The notes under the pieces: generated by a model
The model's input: the letters and a program-made list of their open reading frames with translations, nothing else
What the model was told of the DNA's origin: nothing
Databases searched by the model: none
In this document: positions 7,368 to 12,009 of the stretch, piece by piece
How the letters are laid out: each line of letters opens with the position of its first letter
Numbering within the stretch: position 1 is the first letter of the stretch
Assembly: GCA_002470605.1 (NCBI GenBank)
Contig: DKND01000102.1
Location: forward strand, 10,727-22,735
Direction: 5' to 3'
Origin: Opitutia bacterium UBA7397
Lineage (GTDB): Bacteria; Verrucomicrobiota; Verrucomicrobiia; Opitutales; UBA953
DNA: 12,009 nt
Translations under genes and position numbers: made by a program

Positions 7368-8606
7368 TCAGGAGCGAGGTTGAGCCGCTGCTGTTCCGGC
7401 GAGGTAGCCAGTTGTCCAGGCATTTTGAAAATTAAAGCCACCCGTGACGCCATCGACGTCGAGTACTTCGCCCGCGAAATACAATTCAGGGCATTGCCGA
7501 CTCTCCATGGTCTTGAAATCGACTTCAGAAAGTTTCACGCCGCCGCAGGTCACGAATTCGTCTTTGAACATGCTTTTGCCGTCCACCTTGAATTCGCTTG
7601 CGGTGAGCTGAGTGGCCAGGGCTTGCAGCGACGGGTTGCTGACGTGGGCCCACGGCGTGGTGGTAGGGATGCCGGCGGCGATGACAAAGCGCTCCCAAAG
7701 GCGTTGTGGCATGGGCACGGGACTGAAGGTCGAGACCTGCTTACGGGCATTTTGTTCGCGCACTTGGGAGAGTTCCTTAAGTAGTGTATCGCGCGTGCGC
7801 GGTGGCACCCAATTGATATGGATCGGAAACGAATAGTTCTGTGAGGCGAACTCGCGTGCGCCCCAGGCGGAGAGTTTAAGGACTGCCGGTCCGCTGAGGC
7901 CCCAGTGCGTCACGAGGAGCGGCCCGTCCGTTCGGAGTTTGGTGCCGGGGGCCGTCAGGACCACGTTTTCGACCGAGACGCCGGAGAGGTCGTGTAATCT
8001 CGTATCTTGGATATGAAAGGTGAAGAGAGAGGGGACGGGTGGGATGATCGTATGTCCGAAGCTTTCGGCCATGGCTAAGCCGCCGGAGGATTTGTTACCG
8101 CCCGTGGCGATGATGAGGCGGTCGTAGCGCGTGGTAGAGGCATCGGTGCAGGTAAGTAGAAATTCCTTTTCGAGCCACTCGGCTTTACGCACGCCCAGCG
8201 TGGGCATGATTTTGACCTCTGCTTTCCGGGCGGCGGCCATCAGGCATTCGATGATCGTCTGTGAGTCATCGGTGACGGGGAACATTCGGCCATCTTCTTC
8301 CGTCTTGGTTTCGACGCCGCGGGCCGCAAACCAAGCGAGCGTATCGCGGGGTTGGAAGCGATGAAAGGCTCCGAGTAGTTCTCGTCCGCCCCGGGGGTAT
8401 TTTTTGACTAATTCAGCGGGTTCGAAGCACGCATGCGTCACGTTACAACGCCCGCCGCCGGATACTCGGACCTTGGCAAGCAGGTGCGGGGTGGCTTCGT
8501 AGAGCGTTACTTCGCCGGCGCCACCTAAGGCTTCCGCGGCCGTGATCGCTGCGAAGAAGCCAGCGGCTCCTCCTCCGATGACGGCGATGCGGGTGATAGG
8601 TGGCAT
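7368..8606 (-). CDS. HI0933/BaiN-family FAD-dependent oxidoreductase
   Basis: A 412-residue cytoplasmic flavoprotein of the HI0933/YhiN/BaiN family (TIGR00275-like). Residues 6-20 form the Rossmann FAD-binding motif (IAVIGGGAAGFFAA). The family signature GGGRCNVTH is at 50-58, ATGGNKSSG at 167-175, THWGLSGPAVL at 233-243, and the C-terminal flavin motif with AGEVLDVDGVTGGFNFQN is at about 378-394. Length is typical and the protein looks intact. The family's cellular reaction is unsettled; one relative, BaiN, reduces a bile-acid intermediate, but that role should not be transferred here. ATG 8606 is preferred to the TTG two codons upstream because it directly precedes the Rossmann strand. It is divergent from sulfatase 2 and followed by the small acidic protein. 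It looks like general metabolism inserted between the two sulfatase/esterase units rather than part of them. Confidence 0.92.
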   Translation of the reverse strand: MPPITRIAVIGGGAAGFFAAITAAEALGGAGEVTLYEATPHLLAKVRVSGGGRCNVTHACFEPAELVKKYPRGGRELLGAFHRFQPRDTLAWFAARGVETKTEEDGRMFPVTDDSQTIIECLMAAARKAEVKIMPTLGVRKAEWLEKEFLLTCTDASTTRYDRLIIATGGNKSSGGLAMAESFGHTIIPPVPSLFTFHIQDTRLHDLSGVSVENVVLTAPGTKLRTDGPLLVTHWGLSGPAVLKLSAWGAREFASQNYSFPIHINWVPPRTRDTLLKELSQVREQNARKQVSTFSPVPMPQRLWERFVIAAGIPTTTPWAHVSNPSLQALATQLTASEFKVDGKSMFKDEFVTCGGVKLSEVDFKTMESRQCPELYFAGEVLDVDGVTGGFNFQNAWTTGYLAGTAAAQPRS

Positions 8607-8708
8607 GGACAAGAGACGAAATGAGGAAGAAAGGCCCCAAGGAGGCGATACATTTGTAAAATCGTTGGCAACTTTCGGGGCGGACGATTGTCTTTCTTCT
8701 TACCCCCT
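8607..8708. promoter_or_regulatory. Divergent promoter region between flavoprotein and sulfatase 2
   Basis: These 102 bases must drive the flavoprotein operon leftwards and sulfatase 2 rightwards. For the rightward direction a TTGGCA at 8665-8670 resembles a -35 box, but the hexamer 17 bases later (TTGTCT, 8688-8693) is a poor -10. No good leftward pair was found. TTACCCCC (8700-8707) ends one base before the sulfatase 2 start codon, in the position where a Shine-Dalgarno spacer would be; the same octamer precedes the start at 228. Confidence 0.4.
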
Positions 8709-10274
8709 ATGCGTACGACTCTTTTGGCTTTAGGATTATTTTGTCTCACCGCGGCAGCCGCCGACAAGCCGAACATCATCGTCATCCTCGCCGATGACCA
8801 AGGGTTTGGGGATGTCGGTGCGAATAATCCGCAGAGTAAGATCGCGACCCCGAACCTCGACCGGTTGGCGGCAGCGGGCATGCGCTTTACGGATGGTCAT
8901 ACGACTTCGGGAGTCTGCACGCCAAGCCGTTACAGTTTACTGACGGGTCGTTATCATTGGCGGACCAAATTACAGAGCGGCGTGCTGGGAGGATTCTCTT
9001 CTCCTTTGATCGCTCCTGATCGTCTGACCGTGGCTGGAATGCTGAAGCAGCAGGGTTACGACACCGCTTGTTTTGGCAAGTGGCACCTCGGTATGTCGTT
9101 TCCGTTAAAGAACGGACAACGGGCCGATGATGGCGGAGATTTCAGCACCGATTACAAAGATGCGGCTTTGGTCGATTATGAGACGCCTATTAAAGATTGT
9201 CCCTTGGATCACGGTTTCGACACCTACTACGGCATCAGCGCCTCGCTTGATATGCCGCCTTTCGTCTGGATCTCAAATCGGAAGGTGACGGAAGTTCCAA
9301 CTGCGACCAAGAAATGGCTCCGCAGCGGGCCAGCCGGACCTCATTTTGAAGCCATCGATGTCGTGCGTGGGATCACGGATAAGGCCATCGAGCTAATCGG
9401 CACCAAAGCTGCCTCCGCGAAAGCCGGACATCCTTTTTTCGCTTACCTGCCTTTTACGGCGCCGCATACGCCCATCGTACCAGACAAGGAATTCCAAGGG
9501 TCGAGCGGCATCAGCCCCTATGCGGATTTCGTGAAGCAGATGGATGCCGCCGTCGGTCGCATCATGGTGGCGCTGGAGCAACAAGGACTCGCCGAGAATA
9601 CCCTGGTTATTTTTACCTCAGATAACGGCTGTTCCACGGCGGCGAATATTCCTGAACTTCAAAAAGCCGGACATCAGCCGAGCTATATTTATCGTGGTAA
9701 TAAAGCTGACCTTTACGAAGGCGGACATCGCGTCCCGTTCATCGTGCGCTGGCCGGCGAAAGTAAAAGCCGCGACGGTGTCGGAACGAATCGTTGGCCAG
9801 ATCGATTTCATGGCGACCTTTGCGGAGATCACCGGAGCAAAATTACCTCCGAACCAAGGAGAAGATAGCATTAGCTTTCTTCCCGTGCTTTTGGGTGGAA
9901 GCTCCGATACTACCCGCAACGGAATCATCAGCCAGTCGATCAACGGAAGTTTTGCGATCCGGGACGGCGACTGGAAATTATGCTTGAGCGCTGGATCGGG
10001 TGGCTGGAGTTCGCCGCGCCCGGGAGTAGAGGAGGCCGGCCTGCCTCCCGTACAGCTTTATAATCTCAAGGATGATCCCTCGGAGAAAAAGAACTTAGAA
10101 GCGCAATTCCCTGAACGCGTCGCCGCGATGCGGGCCGACTTGGAGAAGCTCATCGCACGTGGCCGGAGTACGCCAGGTGAAGACTTGAAGAACGACGTAA
10201 ATATCGAGCTCATCAAGAAGAGTCCGGCGGGTAAGCAGAAAGCGAAGGCCAAGGCGAAGAATCAGGATAAGTAA
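8709..10274 (+). CDS. Secreted S1-family sulfatase (sulfatase 2)
   Basis: A 521-residue arylsulfatase-type enzyme predicted to hydrolyse sulfate esters outside the cytoplasm. Residues 1-18 are a signal peptide (MRTTLLALGLFCLTAAAA). The formylglycine signature is C70-T-P-S-R74 followed by SLLTGRYHWR. Further conserved residues are D29/D30 (LADDQGFGDVG), K124/H126 (FGKWHLG), H253 (TAPHTP), D305/N306 (TSDNGC) and K332 (RGNKADLYEGGHRVP). The domain is complete and ends with a typical YNLKDDPSEKKNL element at 451-463. Residues 503-521 form a Lys/Ala tail (GKQKAKAKAKNQDK) beyond the folded domain. It clearly differs from sulfatase 1, so the pair are distant paralogues, probably with different positional specificity. 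ATG 8709 is chosen over the TTG at 8688 because it begins the signal peptide. It is followed after 47 bases by the AXE1-like gene in the same direction. The maturation enzyme is not in the window. Confidence 0.95.
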   Translation: MRTTLLALGLFCLTAAAADKPNIIVILADDQGFGDVGANNPQSKIATPNLDRLAAAGMRFTDGHTTSGVCTPSRYSLLTGRYHWRTKLQSGVLGGFSSPLIAPDRLTVAGMLKQQGYDTACFGKWHLGMSFPLKNGQRADDGGDFSTDYKDAALVDYETPIKDCPLDHGFDTYYGISASLDMPPFVWISNRKVTEVPTATKKWLRSGPAGPHFEAIDVVRGITDKAIELIGTKAASAKAGHPFFAYLPFTAPHTPIVPDKEFQGSSGISPYADFVKQMDAAVGRIMVALEQQGLAENTLVIFTSDNGCSTAANIPELQKAGHQPSYIYRGNKADLYEGGHRVPFIVRWPAKVKAATVSERIVGQIDFMATFAEITGAKLPPNQGEDSISFLPVLLGGSSDTTRNGIISQSINGSFAIRDGDWKLCLSAGSGGWSSPRPGVEEAGLPPVQLYNLKDDPSEKKNLEAQFPERVAAMRADLEKLIARGRSTPGEDLKNDVNIELIKKSPAGKQKAKAKAKNQDK

Positions 10275-10286
10275 GGCGTAAGCAGG

Positions 10287-10316
10287 TTGACGATAGAAGG
10301 CCTTGCAGGATAGAAC
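10287..10316 (+). promoter_or_regulatory. Candidate sigma70-type promoter for the AXE1-like gene
   Basis: TTGACG (10287-10292) and TAGAAC (10311-10316) match the -35 and -10 consensus at 5 of 6 and 4 of 6 positions with an 18-base spacer. The -10 box ends only five bases before the ATG at 10322, so transcription would begin at or next to the start codon, giving a leaderless message. It may simply be a chance match, since the gene could also be read from the sulfatase 2 promoter. Confidence 0.35.
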
Positions 10317-10321
10317 GGGTT

Positions 10322-11626
10322 ATGACCCGCTGCCTCTTACCCCTGGCTGCGCTGCTTTTGCAGCCGCTTTATGCTCAAACCAAGGTCGCGGCTCCGGCGA
10401 CGCCGGTTGCCATCTCGGTCCGGGCCGAACGCACGGATGCGATCTATCACCAAGGCGAAAAAATCCTCTTTAATATCAAAGTCACCGACAAGTCTAAGCC
10501 AGCCGTGGGACTCGTCGATTGGGTGGTCGTCAAAGATGGTCTACCCACCGAGCAGAAGGGGCAGGCGGAACTTGCGGACGGCGCGGCGGTCGCGACTGGT
10601 AGCCTGAATGAGCCAGGGTTTGTGCAGGTAAAAGTCACCTATCGCGCGAACGCGAAAGCCAAGGTCGCGCCGATTACCGGCTTGGCCGGTGCCGCCGTTG
10701 ATCCGACGGAGATTAAGCGCAGTTTGCCTGTGCCGGAGGACTTCGACGCCTTTTGGTCGAGCATGAAAGCCAAACTCGCCGCGATTCCGGTTGCCCCTCA
10801 ATTGACCCCCGTGAAATCGCCGGTGAAGGGTGTGGATTCATTTGATGTGACGGCGCCCGCCCTTGGTTTGCAGATTTCCGGTTATATGGCCAAGCCGACG
10901 GGAGCTAATCCGAAGAGCTTGCCGATCATCCTGACCGTCCATGGCGCCGGCGTGAGCGATAGCTCGTTAGTCGGGTCGTCGAGTTGGGCGAGCAAAGGCT
11001 TCATCGCCATGGATATGAATGCGCACGGAATCCAGAATGGCCTGCCACCGAAATATTATGCCGATCTCAAGGTTGGTGCCATGAAGGACTATCGCTATGA
11101 GAACAAGAGCGACCGTGAAAAAGCCTATTTCACCGGCATGATGCTCCGTCTCGTGCGTGCCATCGACGTCCTGACCGCTCAGCCGGAATGGGACGGCCAG
11201 CATGTGATCGTCTTCGGTGCAAGTCAGGGAGGTTATCAGGCCATCGCCGCTGCCGGACTCGACGCACGTGTGACCTTCTTCGCCGCCGGCGTCCCGGCGG
11301 GCTGCGATCATAGCGGCATGCTGGTGAATCGCATCGCCGGCTGGCCTAAGATCGTCCCTGTGGTCGATGGCAAGCCCGACCTGAGCGTCCTGGAGGCCTA
11401 TCGTTATATTGATTGTATGAATTTTGCGACCCGCACCAAAGCCGCTGGCTGTTATTTCACCGTCGGGTTCATCGACGCCACTTGCCCGCCCACCAGCGTG
11501 TATGCAGCTTATAATCAGCTCACCATCCCCAAGGTGATTTATAACGACATCCCCAGTGGCCATAGCCATTCGCAGACGGCCCGGGATGGCATGGTGAAGG
11601 CTGTCATGAAGTATTTAGGGAAGTGA
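10322..11626 (+). CDS. Secreted AXE1-like acetyl esterase with N-terminal Ig-like domain
   Basis: A 434-residue secreted esterase of the acetyl xylan esterase / cephalosporin-C deacetylase (AXE1) type, which removes acetyl groups from sugars. Residues 1-18 are a signal peptide ending LYA. Residues about 28-110 look like an Ig-like beta-sandwich (AERTDAIYHQGEKILF, then alternating strands), an N-terminal addition to the AXE1 core. The core opens with the characteristic PEDFDAFW segment (138-145), then LTVHGAG (204-210), the nucleophile elbow GASQGG with S301, acid D385 (GFIDATCPP) and base H414 (PSGHSHS). All three catalytic residues are present in order. It lies 47 bases downstream of sulfatase 2, so an operon is likely, although a possible promoter of its own is present. 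CGGGT/ACCCG arms (10316-10320, 10325-10329) place the start codon in a four-base loop. Family assignment is firm; acetyl specificity and glycan substrate are inferred. Confidence 0.9.
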   Translation: MTRCLLPLAALLLQPLYAQTKVAAPATPVAISVRAERTDAIYHQGEKILFNIKVTDKSKPAVGLVDWVVVKDGLPTEQKGQAELADGAAVATGSLNEPGFVQVKVTYRANAKAKVAPITGLAGAAVDPTEIKRSLPVPEDFDAFWSSMKAKLAAIPVAPQLTPVKSPVKGVDSFDVTAPALGLQISGYMAKPTGANPKSLPIILTVHGAGVSDSSLVGSSSWASKGFIAMDMNAHGIQNGLPPKYYADLKVGAMKDYRYENKSDREKAYFTGMMLRLVRAIDVLTAQPEWDGQHVIVFGASQGGYQAIAAAGLDARVTFFAAGVPAGCDHSGMLVNRIAGWPKIVPVVDGKPDLSVLEAYRYIDCMNFATRTKAAGCYFTVGFIDATCPPTSVYAAYNQLTIPKVIYNDIPSGHSHSQTARDGMVKAVMKYLGK

Positions 11627-11713
11627 TGATCTCGTTGAATCGGGTTACGGGTGAGACGGTATCCGGTTGCTACACTAATGATATGAGGTAGGACTGATAC
11701 TCACCCCAACCTC
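11627..11713. other. Spacer before the oxidoreductase gene
   Basis: This 87-base gap has no terminator with a T-tract and no good -35/-10 pair (TTGAAT at 11635-11640 lacks a partner at the right distance). Its right half holds an inverted repeat that reaches the next start codon, listed separately. Whether the downstream gene belongs to the sulfatase 2 transcript cannot be decided. Confidence 0.4.
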
Positions 11714-11715
11714 AT
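11683..11715 (+). promoter_or_regulatory. Inverted repeat pairing with the oxidoreductase start codon
   Basis: ATGAGGTAGG (11683-11692) and CCAACCTCAT (11706-11715) are complementary at 9 of 10 positions (one A-A mismatch) around a 13-base loop. The right arm includes the first two bases of the ATG at 11714, so the folded RNA would hide the start codon. No thymine tract follows, so it is not a terminator. It could be translational control or coincidence. Confidence 0.4.
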
Positions 11716-12009
11716 GAAGCGTCGTGATTTCCTGCTTACTTCCGCTTTGGCGCTGTCCAGCAGCTTGCTGCGCGGACAGACCGCTTCACGTGTGCTGACC
11801 GTCGGCGTCATCGGGCATACCGGTCAAGGTAACTACGGACACGGGGAGGACTCCGTCTGGTTAAAAATCGCTGGCACGAAGATTATCGGTGTGGCCGATG
11901 CCGACGAGAAAGGCCTAGCCAAGGAGCGTAAGCTGCTGGGCGATATTCCAGGCTATGCCGACTACCGGAAAATGCTGGCCGAGACCAAGCCCGACATCGC
12001 GGCGATCTG
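11714..12009 (+). CDS. Tat-exported Gfo/Idh/MocA-type oxidoreductase (5' part only)
   Basis: Only the first 98 codons are present; the gene continues past the window edge. The protein starts MKRRDFLLTSALALSSSLL, a twin-arginine (RRDFL) signal, so it would be exported folded, with its cofactor. The next segment, VGVIGHTGQGNYGHG (about residues 29-43), is a Rossmann dinucleotide-binding loop. GVADADEKG (about 60-68) supplies the acidic residue that usually binds the NAD ribose, and YADYRKMLAETKPDIAAI matches the family's DP/KPD region. Gfo/Idh/MocA enzymes oxidise or reduce sugars and inositols with a bound NAD(P), and some act as glycosidases by an oxidation-elimination route. Secreted, Tat-dependent versions are abundant in Planctomycetota and Verrucomicrobiota. 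Its position after the sulfatase/esterase genes suggests work on a released sugar. No Shine-Dalgarno is visible; ATG 11714 is fixed by the Tat signal. Confidence 0.88.
   Translation, partial: MKRRDFLLTSALALSSSLLRGQTASRVLTVGVIGHTGQGNYGHGEDSVWLKIAGTKIIGVADADEKGLAKERKLLGDIPGYADYRKMLAETKPDIAAI

Noticed and set aside
11678..11691. Two overlapping minimal reading frames (ATG ATA TGA and ATG AGG TAG) before the oxidoreductase
   Set aside because: They resemble regulatory minigenes, but tiny start-stop frames are very common by chance and no Shine-Dalgarno supports either.

Overview
The window looks like an accessory region of a free-living, polysaccharide-degrading bacterium of the PVC group, most likely Verrucomicrobiota, with Planctomycetota as the alternative. 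This is an inference from gene content: two formylglycine-type S1 sulfatases, two secreted alpha/beta-hydrolases (one with an AXE1-like core), a Tat-exported Gfo/Idh/MocA-type dehydrogenase and a large secreted PHP-type protein. Few start codons have a Shine-Dalgarno sequence, which also fits. The DNA is moderately GC-rich, and I see no tRNA, rRNA, CRISPR array, insertion sequence or phage gene.

Layout. 1-227 has no gene I can support but carries a G-quadruplex motif. 228-4430 is a tight plus-strand pair: a 1018-residue exported protein (seven propeller-like repeats followed by a PHP/DUF3604-like metal-binding domain), then 3 bases later a HupE/UreJ-type membrane protein with an EF-hand-like loop. 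4483-5865 (minus) is sulfatase 1. It is divergent from a small secreted esterase at 5965-6828 (plus). 6853-8606 (minus) is an apparently unrelated intracellular pair: an HI0933/BaiN-family flavoprotein followed by a small acidic protein I do not recognise. 8709-11626 (plus) holds sulfatase 2 and an AXE1-like esterase. At 11714 a Tat-exported Gfo/Idh/MocA oxidoreductase begins and runs off the window.

How the genes may work together. Both sulfatases have a secreted ester hydrolase as neighbour, one divergent and one co-directional. The simplest reading is periplasmic or extracellular removal of sulfate and acyl groups from a sulfated, O-acylated glycan, with the Gfo/Idh/MocA protein acting on a released sugar. 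No glycoside hydrolase, polysaccharide lyase, TonB-type transporter or sulfatase-maturation enzyme is present, so the substrate cannot be named. The PHP/propeller protein and HupE-like protein probably form a metal-linked exported pair, because the first needs metal ions and the second belongs to a family tied to nickel or cobalt handling.

The less expected signals are at the nucleotide level: the G-quadruplex motif before the first gene, inverted repeats around three start codons (one a perfect 9-bp stem), and an identical TTACCCCC directly before two start codons.
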